From NCBI GenBank assembly GCA_013397075.1, contig VWZS01003783.1, positions 288,859 through 352,858 on the forward strand: a DNA stretch of 64,000 bases, written 5' to 3'. Position 1 is the stretch's first letter; every line of letters starts with the position of its first letter. Of this stretch, positions 1-12,492 are shown one piece after another. Below the pieces are notes generated by a model. It did not search any database, was not told the DNA's origin, and saw nothing but the letters and a program-made list of their open reading frames with translations. Made by a program: the position numbers and the translations under genes. This DNA comes from Rhabdornis inornatus. Lineage: Eukaryota > Chordata > Aves > Passeriformes > Rhabdornithidae.

Positions 1-3000
1 GGGCAACATTCTTGTTCATTGAGAAATCATTTGTAGACAGGTTTAACCCAAACTCAGTTCAGTTTACGTGACTTCCCAAATGGTTATATTGGTAAAGTGA
101 GGCAGTGAATTCTGTGATGGGTACTGTAACAAGTGGTTTTGCGAGGATGAGCTACTCGAGATCTGTCTAAGTCAAGACTGATGGCAGTTATGTTGAATTG
201 CCCTGGCTTAAGTGAGCTGTCCTTTTACAAAAGCCTTTCTCAGTGCAGTTTCTGTTGAATCTACATTTGTTTTTTAGGATCTCCTTTGAATGAATGCCCT
301 GGGAATGGTAGTCTCTCTCTAATGGACTCAGAAAGCCTTCCAGTTCAGATGACTGTGTGTGAACATATGTGTATAATAGAAATGTACCCTGTCCCAGCAC
401 ATTTAGAAGCAAAGGTTACCTCTGCTCAATATGAATTTAAGTGCTTTATAACATATAATTTCGGCAGTGCTTATACCCTCCACAGTAGAACAATAAATGC
501 ATCTCTCTTCTACCTGCAGATAAAGACCAGACATGGAAGCTAATAGATTAACCTTATGGTAGTATTGTTTTACTCAGTGATTCTAACCATGAGCTGTGGC
601 ACCAATTTAACCTAAGATATTAGAGAAGAGAAACAGTAGTTTCTTGTGAATGGGAAATGAACTTTAATTTAATGGCAGTACATTTAAATTAACTTTTCTC
701 ATTTAGGTGCCAAACTCCATTGTAAGGATTCACTTCCTGGTGCTGGGTATTTATTTATTGTACACAATATTCACTGATGCAAGATATTTGTTCTGAGGGT
801 CTTATATTCTCATAATAGGTCATGAATCCCACTGATTTTCCCAATAAAAGGGAAATATTGCTATCATGCATCAGCCTCAGGAATAGACCCTCTCTAGAGC
901 AGATATTCTGGATAGTCTACATGCTGGTTTGAAGTGAATGTTTCCAGTTTTAGAACTATATCTTGCTACAGCATTAGCAGCTCGTGGCAATGAGAAGTAT
1001 TATCTGGATTTCTTTATATGCTCGGCTTTGAAGTATAAATCCAACTTTGTTTTGTGTTTGTTTTTTTTTTCTCAATGAACTTAATTTTCTGTTTTCTCAA
1101 ACAGAACATTTTATTACATAATATATCATACATCAAACATTATCTCATAGAAAATATATTTGCCATTTCCTACTGGAAATAGTATCATTGAGATGCTTGT
1201 GACCAGGTTTCTGAGGTCAGACTAGTCATTTAAATATCTGTAAATCAGCTATGGGGGGATTTCATTCTTATTAGTGTTACATGCCTTTACAGCAAAGTTG
1301 ACTTGATGAGTTCTGCCCAGGGCAGTTTATATTCTCAGGACAAAGATTGACCCTCTCCTTCAGTGGATCAGAGGTACTTGGTTTGGGTGCCACATAAACT
1401 AGACTGAGAAATGGTCCAATGGAATTGAATTTTTTTAAAAAAATGACCAAGTGAAGAGGTTTTGTTCACCCTTTAGAAAAAAAAAAGTGGAAAGACACAT
1501 ACGTGTCTTAAGACATGTAAAATGGAACTTCACAGATGGAGGAAATAGTTAATTATCTATGGCTATAATTCTTAGAATAACATATAGTACATTAACTGCA
1601 GCAAGAATGATTTAGGTTGCACGTTGCAGAAAAACTTTAAACTGACAGAAGAGGATGTGCATACTTTTCTGTGGAGACTGAAGAAAGAAATTCCCCCTCT
1701 GAATTTTTCAAGCAACAAGTTCAGACAATCTAACAGAGAAAGTTTAGATTTTGAATAAACAGGGTTTTGGCAGAGACTTGGATTAATTAATTTTTTTCCT
1801 CTCTCCCTTTATGATTCTATGAGAATTGTGACATCACAGTGGGGATTATTGTCATGCTTAAAACAGGAAAGCCATATCAACTCAACATATTAAACTTAAA
1901 AATAATTGTATATAAATCCAAAACCCATATTTTTTAATCATTGACTATCATTGATTCATTGATTGCATATTATTCCAAAAGAAGAATTTATCTGCATATC
2001 ACCTCTATTAGTATACAGTTATGCATATACATAGAAGACAGGATATATCATCTTGATAATTACAGAACCCATAGTCAGACCTTCTCCATTGTACTCCGTG
2101 TGTTTCTTTTTCTCTGTATTAATAACACTTCATTTGGGACATTGATGAAATTTCAGAATGAAAATTTCTTTGTTCACGCAACTTGGAAAAAAAGAGTTGT
2201 GATGTTTTTCCACTTTTCAATCAGGATGAAATATCAAGAAGTATAAATTATACTTTACATCGTTTATATTAAAAAACCTTCCACACATCTGAAGTATCAT
2301 AATTGTATGATTAATTGCTGTAGGGCTCAACAGTATTGACAAAAAGTAAAAAATGTAAATGGAAGCAAAATTATCATTAAGATCTTACATAAACCAAAAC
2401 AATGTTAATTAATATAATTTTGTATTAAAAAACTAGTAATTCCTTATATTTTGCACATCTTCTTCTGGAAAAAGAAATTCTTTGGCACACAATAATGTGA
2501 AGTACTTTGTCAATTTCCTCACTGCTGGCTTTGTGATTTGTTAATATCAGAAATACCTCTACAGTTTCTTAGAGACATCAAAACACTTCGTCAATGGTGA
2601 CAACTAAACCCAGGATTGTTTGTGTCAGGATGATAAATTTATTCTTTATCTTTCAGAAATTATGATTTGTCTACTACAGCTCTTACATAAAATATTCAAA
2701 CATTTTGTTTGCTCTAATTTAATAGTTTTGTTCAATAACAGGTCTTGCCAAAAGTTGGGAAAATAATGTTTTCCTTTTCCAAATATTTTCCTACAATGAG
2801 CCACATTAGAAAGCCTGAAGCAATTTTGTTTTTCAAGATTAAAGGTTATACACTACTACTGCTTGTTGTCTAGGGTACTACAGGGACAATTTCAGTTCAG
2901 AACAAAATAGAATATTTCCTCCCTCTACAGGGTGTAGACCACTTTAAGAGGTAACATTGCTTCGTATATCTCCCTCCCTAGTGTAAGAGAGAAGGAGTGT

Positions 3001-3174
3001 GATTTAGAGTAATCTTTTTCTTTGTATAGCTGAAATTGTTCATACAAAATTTTCCAAAATAATTGATTTTTCAATTCAATGCACTAAATTCTGTTTTATG
3101 AGAACAATTGCTCAATATTAACACTGCGTTGGAGACGGCTATTTTCAGTAAGTGTGAATATTGTTCTCCTGCTT
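1..3174. other. AT-rich unique DNA, no gene seen
   Basis: No gene, RNA or recognisable transposon is visible. Open frames are short (about 100 codons at most), lack homology I can recognise and are what AT-rich DNA gives by chance. There are several short T or A homopolymers (for example near 1060-1070 and 1479-1488). Read as intergenic or intronic DNA. Confidence 0.6.
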
Positions 3175-3330
3175 GGTTTTAATCACTGAAGATTTTGTTT
3201 GATTGGTTGGATTTTCTTTTTTGTTTTGGTTTTTTGTTTGTCTTGTTTGGGGTTTTTTGTTGTGTTTTGGAGTTTTTAAAATGCTTTTTGGGGCAGTTTT
3301 GTTGTGGCTGTTGGTTTTTGTACATCTCAG
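3175..3330 (+). repeat. GT-rich low-complexity tract
   Basis: The + strand is almost purely T and G for about 150 bases, with runs such as TTTTTTGTTTG and GGGGTTTTTTG. Short open frames on both strands here (Phe/Leu/Cys-rich on +, Lys/Asn/Thr-rich on -) are products of this composition and not genes. A similar tract lies at 16559-16712. Confidence 0.75.
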
Positions 3331-5841
3331 TTTCAGCCTCCACATCTTTAATTCAATCTACCTGTGTTTGGAGGCAATAGCAACAAAAAAATCTCAAGCT
3401 GTCTTGGAATACAAAACACACCTCATTAGCAACAAAGACTGATATGAACATTTACTTTGAGGCCCTGTTGGCTTTGCACTCACTTCAAAGCCGAGTTCAA
3501 AGCTCTGATCCTAATAAAAGTACTAATGACAAGATTGCAGAAGCATTCAATGCACTTAGCAAAGGCTAGGTTTTTTTTACATGTTCTATTCCCATTTGGG
3601 TGACAGATAAGTGCTTAAATTCTCAGAGAGCTCTCTGAATTAGCTAGTGAGTTGTTGAAAATCTGGAGATTAATGCCACTGGATGCTAAACAATTCTGAG
3701 TGTCTGCCATTTATTATCAGGTCTGTCTGGGAGCTAAAGCCCTGTGAAAATGGAGTCCCTTCTTAAAATTTTACTGGGTGAGCTCTAAAGTCCCTTCCAG
3801 TCTCATTTTGTTATTTCTATGGTCTAAGGAAATTTAGTCTTGAAAATAAAATTTTCTCTAAACAGATTGATGTTTGCTTGCCTTTATGATTTTTTTTGTA
3901 TAATCTATGAAATTATAAAAATTCTTCTATTTTACAAAAACCTTATTTTCTGTTTTGTAGATATAAATCATTGAAAGTGCAATCCTTTCTGCTGTTTATT
4001 GTCTATAACACTGCTTTATATTGAATATTTTTCTTCCTCAATATAACCCAAAAGTTTTTCACTTTAATCTTGGGATACCGGTGATCATTTAAGTGAGGTC
4101 TGACTGAACACCATTGTACACATACAATGAAATGAACTTCGACTCTTTTCTATTAAAATTGTCATATAAATGTTCCAGTAGAGATTAATTAGTGCCCCTT
4201 CCTCCACAATTCTGCTCCAGATAACTTGTTCTGGAGGTGGAAATGGGCCTCAGAAAATCCTAACAAAATATAAGTAAGTTATCTCCTATCTTTACATATT
4301 TGTCTTTGCTTAGTTTTATATATTTCACATAAGAGACAGCTGAATTCCAAGTTTTTGATTATCATAATTGACTGGCAGCATTTGTACCACCTCTAACATG
4401 GGTGAGTGGACCAAATCATTTATTGTAAATGAGATAAGAGTCAGAACAATCTAAAAATGAAAGGACACAGAGGATAACACTCCAGTAACCATTGCATAAT
4501 CAACAGGGATGCACACAATCCAAAACATTCCAAGTCACTTGGCTTTAGCCAGGTACTTTAGTTTGGTCACTGTGCTGTTGTCATTGCACGTGTTCCTTCT
4601 CGAGGTAGCACAGCTCTGGCAGGAGCCTACCAGGGACCTGGCAGACCTGAACTGGGTCCTTGTGCATCCAGACGTCTTGCGTAGTGACTAGCATAAGCCT
4701 TTGGGTCCTGCCAAAAAGACTCCACAGCACAGCCATGGACTACAACCAGTGAAAAAAATGTACCTGTACTCCAGTTGTAACATATGTTTATGGAGACACT
4801 TTTCTTTGGCTTGTTATGTTGCTCAGTGGAAAACTGAATTAATCTGATCTAGGTATATAAAAGTATTGAAATGGTTGCTCGGTGTTCAAAATCTTATCCT
4901 GTTAGCTGTGGATCAGAGCTCAAGAGCAGGAGGCCAAATGATTTGCAAGATTGTAGGTCTCATTTTTTTGCCAGGTCTTGGCTTAGAGCTAGGCAAACGA
5001 AAGCCACATTTTTTAAGCATCTCAAAATTGTTAGTCAAAGAATATCAAGCCCTTTAGCCAGTGCCCAGATTATAGTAGTGATAGCACAAATGTGTTATTG
5101 AAAAATCACTGCTGATATAGGACAAAGCCTACATACAAGTACTATAGTGGAGGGAGAAAAACTCCCAGACAATACACCACCACATACCCCAATAAATCTT
5201 GTTAATGAAAATAAATATAAATCACATATCAGGTTTTCCAGATGTGGGTTTGAAGGGGCTGCCCATATATTGGGCTACCCCTAAAGATCAACAAGCTAGG
5301 TACTTTTACACTGTTGGGATGACTAGGAGAAATTATATTTGTACAGAGTTTTTTTTACAGCCCTTGGGCAAGTCTAGATGTTTCTGGTATGTGTGAGAAA
5401 AACATAGATAATTTTGTGAGTAATATCGATTGAAGCAGTGAATTTAAATCATCTTTCAATGAGGGGCTGCTCCTTGACAGTGTCCCATAAAAAGACATCT
5501 TCAGGGCTGAAAACCTCTTTGAAAGCTTTCTGGATCTGTGGAGATAAGCTTAAATTCTGCCTTGGTTTTAGACATCAGAAAAAGGCTTTTGCAAGGATAT
5601 AATAACATAGCAAACTGTGTATATGCACACTTGTTCTGTTCTATAAATATGATTTTCAGTTTGTTGATTTAAAAAAAGAAATCTCAATCACTAGTTTTTG
5701 TACAAAATATTTTTTTCTGTAAATAAAATACCTGATACTTCATTTAACAAAAGCCAAACTGTTATAGTTTGCTCCTCCCTATTTGTTATATTAATGAGAT
5801 ACCACAGTGGTACTCAGGAAGACTTTCAGTTATGCTAAATT
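3331..5841. other. unique DNA with one CR1 relic, no gene seen
   Basis: Mostly unique AT-rich sequence. The stretch about 4505-4740 is richer in G+C than its surroundings and contains a few CpGs; it could be an old LTR or retroviral fragment, but I cannot name a family. Nothing else is supported apart from the CR1 relic at 3775-3826. Confidence 0.5.
3775..3826 (+). mobile_element. probable CR1 LINE 3'-end relic
   Basis: A short stretch reads like the last 50 bases of a CR1 element on +: a GAGCTCTAAAGTCCCTTCCA core followed by a degraded CATTTTGTTATTTCTATGG tail in place of the usual ATTCTATG units. It is short and diverged, so the call is tentative. Confidence 0.4.
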
Positions 5842-6022
5842 AGGATAGAATAGCACAGAACAGACTAGTTCCACTTGGAAGGGACCTACAGTGATCATCT
5901 AGTCCAACAGACTGACCAATTCAGAGCTGACCAAAAGTTAAAGTATACTATTAAGGATGTTATTCAAATGTTTCTTAAACACTGACAGGCTTGGAATACC
6001 AACCACCTCTCAAGGAAGACAA
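5842..6022 (-). mobile_element. CR1 LINE 3' fragment, minus strand
   Basis: On + the block begins with a degraded ATAGAATAGCACAGAA tail, then TTGGAAGGGACCTACAGTGA and CATCTAGTCCAACAG. This is the reverse complement of a CR1 3' end. The internal text (detached clauses such as TTTCTTAAACACTGACAGGC) matches CR1 3' UTR of the type common in bird genomes. It is a 5'-truncated, non-coding copy, as expected of CR1 insertions. Confidence 0.85.
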
Positions 6023-7314
6023 TAATGTATGTGAAAGAGCATAAAAATCTGCTGTAGCAAATGTATATGCACATAGTATAGATTCATTTCAAGAGCATGG
6101 GTGAGGATTCAAAAAATGAATTAGTGTGCTTAAGTATTTCATTAGTTAGAAGTTTGTGATGAAAAATTACTGAAAAATCAGGTTCTAGAAGAACAGGAGA
6201 ACTAGGAACCTTTGTCAATCACATTAAAGAAAACCACAGAAATCTATAGTTGTTGATTAGCTCCCTTAATGATGAAAATTCTCCCTAGAAAATATTTGTT
6301 AATCATTATGAAAAATAAAATATTGTATCTTTCTAGCTATTTGATAATTATTGCTTACTTGGTTTGTAAGGAACTGCTTTCCTTAATCATTCTGAAAAGA
6401 ACTTCTTTAAGCTGATGAAATTAGAATCTGAAAGAAAAGGTGACATTTATTGTGCAGTCTTAGAATACTTTATACAGGATCTTACTGGGCTAAATATAAA
6501 AAGCAGCTATCAAAGCCAATGCATATGTGTAAAAGCACATTATTACAGCAGTAATGAACACAGAGTGAGATAAAATATTTTCTGATAACAATACAGTATC
6601 TACTTGTAAACTATTTACAATACAGAAATGTTGAGAAAGAAACCTCTAATATCAAGTAGTACAATTAAGTCCCTCAGACTTGAAGAAAGCATCTTCCTTT
6701 AAGAAATACATACTAAACAGATGCAAAATCTGTATAAAAATAAGAATACCTGAGAAGAATTAAATCCAAACAGGTTTCATTTTTTACAAGCTTGACCATA
6801 GGCCTGTTGAGTCAGTTTTCAGGCCCTTTCTAAGGTTATGGAAATCTCAAAAAGAAAAATGTGCTGAAGTCTAACAAGGATCATAAAGTCCTCATTCAAC
6901 AGTTCCCAGACTGCAGACCATGTACTAGACTAAGTGTCTGCCCTAATGATGGTCGTTAAGATTTCTGAGGTGGTGTGCTGAGTACTTTTGAGTATCTGAG
7001 GGTCTGAAAATCACTTAACTGATTATAAATTTTTCATGCTGGGAAGGTTTTTGTGAGATGCTTTTAATTTTAAATACCTCATATTGGTAAAGTAGAAGGG
7101 AAAGGTGATGATTCCAAGAACAATTTAACTGTGAGGAAAAAAAGCAAATTCCCCCTAAACTTCTGGGGTGTGATGAATAGTATTGTAAACTTCAGTTTCC
7201 AAAAATATTTTTGAAAAAGATACAACAAAAAGAATGAATACCTGAATATTTCTGTCTCGCTTCTGAAAAGAAACTGTATGTAGCTGTAGTTTTTTGGACT
7301 GAGTATAATAATAC
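6023..7314. other. unique DNA, no gene seen
   Basis: AT-rich sequence without recognisable repeats, exons or RNA genes. Confidence 0.55.
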
Positions 7315-7678
7315 TCAGAAGAGGATGGGGGGAGACCTCACAGAATTCTGCAACTTCCTTATGGGGGCATGTGGAGGCGCAGCACTGATCTCTTCTCTTT
7401 GGTGACCAGTGACAGGATCTGAGGCATGATGCTGAGTCAGGGGAAATACAGATTAAATGTAAAGAAAAAATTCCTCACCCGGAGGGTGGTTGGTAGCTGG
7501 AACAGGCTCTCCAGGAAGTGGTCACAGCCCCAAGGCTGGCAGAGTTCAGCAAGTTTCTTGACAATGCTCTCTGGGACGTGGTGTGACTCTTGGGGTGTCC
7601 TGAGCAGCGACAGCAGCTGGACTTCGATGATCCTTGTGGGTCCCTTTCAACTTAGTATATTCTATGATTCTATAATTC
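7315..7678 (+). mobile_element. CR1 LINE 3' fragment, plus strand
   Basis: This carries the 3' end of a CR1 element on +. Diagnostic pieces in order are GGGGGAGACCTCACAGAATT, the TTCCTCACCCGGAGGGTGGT block, TGGAACAGGCTCTCCAGGAA, GTGTGACTCTTGGGGTGTCC, GATGATCCTTGTGGGTCCC and a tail of about two ATTCTATG-like units. These are the end of ORF2/3' UTR and the CR1 3' terminus. The 90-codon open frame from 7426 lies inside it and is not a gene. It is 5'-truncated and inactive. Confidence 0.92.
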
Positions 7679-8554
7679 CCTACCTGTATCAAGCATAATT
7701 GCACTCTGGACCTGTAATGTCAGTGGAGCATTTCCATGGATCCCAGTGGACTTTTAGTCAGGCCTTTTCTTGTAGGTTCAATATTGTGACTTGATTTTTT
7801 CATAGGCGTACATCTGTGACTGTGTACGTAATTCCTGCTGAAGTGTGGCTGTGGTATACACATATCAAATGAGAATTGAATTTTTCTTAAATTTAGTTTC
7901 TATAGTTCTTTGCTCTTTTTTGTTATTCCTTAGCAAAACTTACTGCATCTCAACTTTGCTTCAGTCAGTAAAGCTGCCCTTTTTTCTCATCTTTTCTTAT
8001 AACTAGATGTAATTTATCCATCAGTTAAATTGTTTAATGCAGATTGTTCCTCCCTTTGGAATAGCGAGAGGTTTGCTGCTATTTCCCAGGCTCCCTCTTC
8101 CACTCTGTACCTGTCAAAGGATGGCCTTAAAGTTAATGAATCCAAGACAGCAGGAGCCAAAATGTTGCTGACGATAGCTTTCTGTCTTAATTCCAAACAG
8201 TGTTGGAAAATAGCCTTATATTATCAGGAGCAATTTAGATTGATTTGCAATGTGAGCAGGTCACATCTATGTTTCAGCAATCAAGAGCAGTGAATCCCTA
8301 GTGAGTCTTTGCTGACTATATACAAGGTAGTATTAGAGTTATTTTTTTATTCTTTTCCAATAAGTACACAAAAAGCAGAAGAGTTATCTACTGTAGCAAA
8401 TACAGGTTTCAGATAACATAATTAAGCCATGGAAGATAATCTACTTTCCTTGATGTTTGTGGACTGAATCAAAAGGTAAGTTGCCATTGAGCAATGAGAT
8501 TTATATGATGAATATGTTCAACCTGAAAATAACTGGTATATAGATCCTGACACT

Positions 8555-8592
8555 GGGTTCAAGGTGGGCTCAAGGTGGGCTCAAGGTGGGCA
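8555..8592 (+). repeat. 12-bp tandem repeat, about 3 copies
   Basis: The unit GGGCTCAAGGTG (first copy GGGTTCAAGGTG) is repeated head to tail three times. It is a minisatellite-like duplication in otherwise unique DNA, and the copies are nearly identical. Confidence 0.85.
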
Positions 8593-9247
8593 CAGTGTGA
8601 TAAGAAAGCCTTTGTAGCACCCAGAGAATTTCCTATTTAAGTATCAGAGGTCTGACACTACTCAGCTGCTCTCACGTGTGCTTGTCCTCAAAGCAGAGAT
8701 GTGTCAAGTTTCCACAAAAAGCCTTCAACTCAATGAATGCTCCAGATGTTAGTAATCTTAGGACTTCATGGTATATCCTAACTTCTGTCCAATTCAGGAA
8801 GTGTGAACAGGAAAAAAATAGAGAATCAAGTACATGTTATTGACTGCATTTCATATGATATCACGTAATAATAAAAATTAATTGTCAATATCTACAGAAT
8901 TACCTAGAAATTTCTTTATATCGAATTCATGCTGCATTTTATAAAACAGTCATGAAACTTAAGTTTCCTTTTTTTGAATCATTACTACTGGCTTATATAC
9001 ATCCAAGTGAAGCCATCCTAGTTTCATATAATCTTGCTAAATAGTTGGCGTATTACAACTCTGCACTACTTGAAAGAGATCTATCTCCATCAAACATGAA
9101 CCTGAAACACAATTTCTTTTACCAGCCAAAGGCACTTCTATTTTAACACTTATCGTGCAGTTTTCTCACATTCCAGTATTTGAATGGATAAAAAGCTCCA
9201 ACATACTGTGTTGCTAATTTTTTTAAAATCTCAGTTCTGGCCTCAGC

Positions 9248-9330
9248 TGATTTCCATTTTCATATAGCCATTTCCATTTTTATCTAGCTATTTATCTAAT
9301 CCATCTGTGTGTGTATGTGTATGTGTACAC
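9248..9330 (+). repeat. 20-bp duplication and TG microsatellite
   Basis: At 9250-9290 a block of about 20 bases, CATTTCCATTTTCATATAGC-like, is repeated directly with small changes. It is followed at 9305-9328 by a short imperfect TG/TATG repeat. These are simple-sequence features only. Confidence 0.65.
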
Positions 9331-11044
9331 ATCCAGATTGTTGCAGACTGACTTCCAGAATAAAGTCTCATGGACTGCAATGTCTTTAACCCAGGCACTC
9401 TAAAAGCAGAGAGGGAGACATTTGCTGATTTTATGAAGCAGTCATAGTGATAGTCTTAATTTGTAGAAGCAGTGGTTATCCACCTATTACCTCCTTATTT
9501 ATACTTTTTAAAGGTCTGAGCAGATGTTGCTAAAAGATATTGTGTGTGCCTGTAGCCCAGGACTCATCATGAGGTTTGCATCAGCAGTGATTGTTCTATG
9601 AGGAGATCCCTATTGAGCACAGAGAAAGGCTGGCACAAGGCTCAGTTTACCACTGAAAATGATTAATAGTTAATAGTAATTATCTGTGTGAAGATAGAAC
9701 AGCATCATCTGTGTATGCACAAGCAAAGTTTAGCTTTTCTAATTCCAGGAAAAAGAACAAAAACAAACCAACAAGCTATCACTCTTTTGCAGCTCTGCAT
9801 AATTTTCACTGATTTGCATCTTGAGTCCCGTATGGAATATTTTCCCCACAGAAGACTGTCTTTAAGTATCAAACGAGCTCAGCAGGACCCATAAAACTGG
9901 GATTATACCACTGGTCTTTGTTTTAAACATAAACAGCATGAGAACTACCGTTTGGTAAAGGGTTTAAAGATTGATTGATGTAATGGGCTATACATTAACT
10001 AAGATATTATTGCAAAATGGTAAGTTCTGCTCTGATCTAAAGTGTAAACAGTCTTTATTTTATTTTTGTTTTAGTTGACTAGTGTCACAGCAGGGGCTCA
10101 GAAATTAATGTAAAATTCAAAATGTGATTGAAATATACTTCATAAATCAGGCCTTTTCTTGCCACTCTGTTATAATATGTGGCTTTTGAAATCTCAGAAA
10201 TGGATTGACCTATTTTTATGTTCATTTTATGCTGTAAAACTATTTTTCAAACATGCTATTAGGCTTTAAGAGTTTTTGGATGTGGTCTGACTGTATAAAT
10301 TCCATACTTTTTATACACATTCCTTATATAGTTTTGCTCTGTGCAGATATTTTGGCATTTGCAGTTACAGTTCCCTCCTCTCTCCCATATTTGCTGAAAA
10401 CTTTGGGGCAAGAAGCTATTTTCTGTAGTTCATACAGAGGTTGACATTTAGTTAATTATTCTGTGAAAAATGTTTAGTGATCCCAGAGTATTTCTATGCA
10501 CTACAGAGGTGCTGTCATTATTTTTTTTTCCTTTGTAAAATTCAGATCTCAGGAGTGTGCTCAAATTATTATTGACATCTTCCCTCCCATGGTTAAGTGA
10601 AACCATGGCATCTGTATGCAGGGGTTTATAAGTATTGCATTTGATTCAGACTTGATCTCCAAAAGGAGAGGTTTCAATGAACCTATAGCTCAGGGGCATG
10701 TCTGTAGAATTGAGACAGTTCTGCCCTCTTTTCTAGTGGTAGTAGTGACCCTACTGAAGCCTCATTACATTTTAAGCCCCAGATAAAACAAAACTGACCT
10801 TGAATAAACATTGTAATATATGAATTTTTTGATCCTGGAAATGTTTTGTTTGATCTTTCCTCCACTAATATTGGAGAGGTATTATTCTCAGTTACTAAAG
10901 TTTCAAAAAATACATGAGGGTTTGCATTAATCTGTTGCTTGTGATTTTTACAATTTTCCCTAGCTTGAATAGATATTATCTGATAAAACATGTATTATGC
11001 AATGTTACTGCAATATGGTCTCTGGTGTTACTGTGGATCTCCAG

Positions 11045-11317
11045 GACTGGAGCATCTCTGCTGTGAGGAAAGGCTGAGAGGTGGGGTTGCTTAACCTGGA
11101 GAAAAGAAGGCTTGAGAGTATATCAGTACCTAAAGAAAGGGTGGAAAGAGGATGGAGCCAGGTTCTTTTCAGTAATGCCCAGTGAAAAGCAATGGCATGA
11201 ACTAAAACAGGCAAGACTCCATCTGGACATAGGTAAACATATTTTCACTGTGAGGGTGACCAGCCACTGGCACAGGTTATCTGAAGAGGCTGCAGTCTCC
11301 ATTCTTGGAGATGCTTT
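11045..11317 (+). mobile_element. CR1 LINE internal/3' fragment, plus strand
   Basis: The order of blocks is that of CR1 near the end of ORF2: GGAGCATCTCTGCTGTGAGG, AGGCTGAGAGGTGGGGTTGC, ACCTGGAGAAAAGAAGGCTT, then TATTTTCACTGTGAGGGTGA and a CACTGGCACAGGTTATCTGA block. The copy stops short of the 3' tail and is diverged. The 73-codon frame from 11112 belongs to this dead element. Confidence 0.85.
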
Positions 11318-11482
11318 ATATATAACTAGATAGAAAAAAAGTTTAATTGTGGCATGATAATCTTTTCATTGAAATAAGATGTCTGAAAATTGTAACCTAA
11401 ATGCACCATTTTGAAAACTTTTTTTTTTTTCCCATTTCTGTATCAGCTGATCAAAGACACCCTTTTTTGCATTTGACTAGTA

Positions 11483-12492
11483 TGTCTATTGGGTTTGCAT
11501 GGCAAGGTTTTGTAGCAGAGGGGGCTAAAGGGGTGGCTTCTGTGGAAGTTTCTCCCATGTCCGAGAAAGTCAGTATCAGCCAGCTCTAAGACAGACCTGT
11601 CGCACACCAAGGCTGAGCCAATCAGGAATGGTGGAAACAGGGACAAATAAAGCATAACTGATTTAAGAAGGGGAAAAAACCTTCAAATTTCAGGCTGGGA
11701 GCTGAGTGAGAATATATGAAACAGCTCTGCAGACATCAAGATCAGTGAAGAAGAATGGGGATAATGTGTTCCAGGCACCAGAGCAGAGATTCCTGTGCAG
11801 TCTGTCACCCTGCAGTCCACTGAAGTCCAGATGGAGCAGATAGCCACTGGCAGACCCTGGAGGACTCTGTGCCAGAGCAGGTGGATGCCTGCAGGTGGCT
11901 GTGACCCTGTGAGAAGCCCATGCTGGAGCTGGTTCCCGGCAGGACCTGTGGTCCCCTAGAGAGAGGACCCCATTCTGGAGCAGGTTTGGTGGCAACACCT
12001 GTACCCGGTGGGTGACCCACACAAGGAGCAGCTCATGAAAACTGCAGCCCATGAAAAGGACTCACATTGGAGAAGTTAATGGAAAATTGTTTTTCTTGGA
12101 AGAGACCCCATGCTGGAGCAGAGTCCTCCCTCTGAGGAGAAGGAGCAGTAGAGATAATGTGATGAACACCTCCCATGCCTCTGGGCCACTGTGGGAGAGG
12201 AGGTAGAAAAAATTGGGAGTGATGTTGAAACACAGGAAAAAGGGAGGAGTGAGAGGAAGTTGTTTTGAATGTTTTGTTTTATTTCTCTTTATCTTATTCT
12301 GATTAGTTTGGTAATAAATTAAATTTGTTTTCCCCAAGCGAAGTTTGTTTTGCCTGTGGCAGGAATTGGTGAGTGATCTCTCCTTATCCTTGACCCCTGA
12401 GCCTTTCACTCTCTCCCCTGTCCAGCTGAGCAGGAAAGTGATAGAGCAGCTTTAGCGGGCACTTGACATCTAGCCAGGGTCAACACATCACA
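11483..12492 (+). mobile_element. solo ERVL-type LTR, near full length
   Basis: A block of about 1 kb with the features of a passerine ERVL-class LTR. It starts near TGTCTATTGGGTTTGCATGG and has repeated purine-rich phrases of the CATGCTGGAGCAG type. A poly(A) signal AATAAA lies at 12313-12318, followed by a T/G-rich stretch and AATTGGTGAGTGATCTCTCC. The end is near CCAGGGTCAACACATCACA. The same 3' half occurs in the fragment at 36750-37228. Flanking target-site duplications are not convincing and there is no internal retroviral sequence beside it, so it is read as a solo LTR. Several open frames of 60-120 codons on the minus strand are by-products. The family name is from memory. Confidence 0.85.

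Larger units (their letters stand above)
7679..11044. other. unique DNA with small tandem repeats, no gene seen
   Basis: No gene or named transposon is visible. The stretch about 8020-8280 has both strands open over 60-87 codons and slightly higher G+C, but neither translation resembles a protein I know. The short repeats at 8555-8592 and 9248-9330 are listed separately. Confidence 0.5.

Noticed and set aside
11690..12052. 120-codon minus-strand frame and several overlapping ones
   Set aside because: They lie within the ERVL-type LTR, which is non-coding; the frames reflect its higher G+C.
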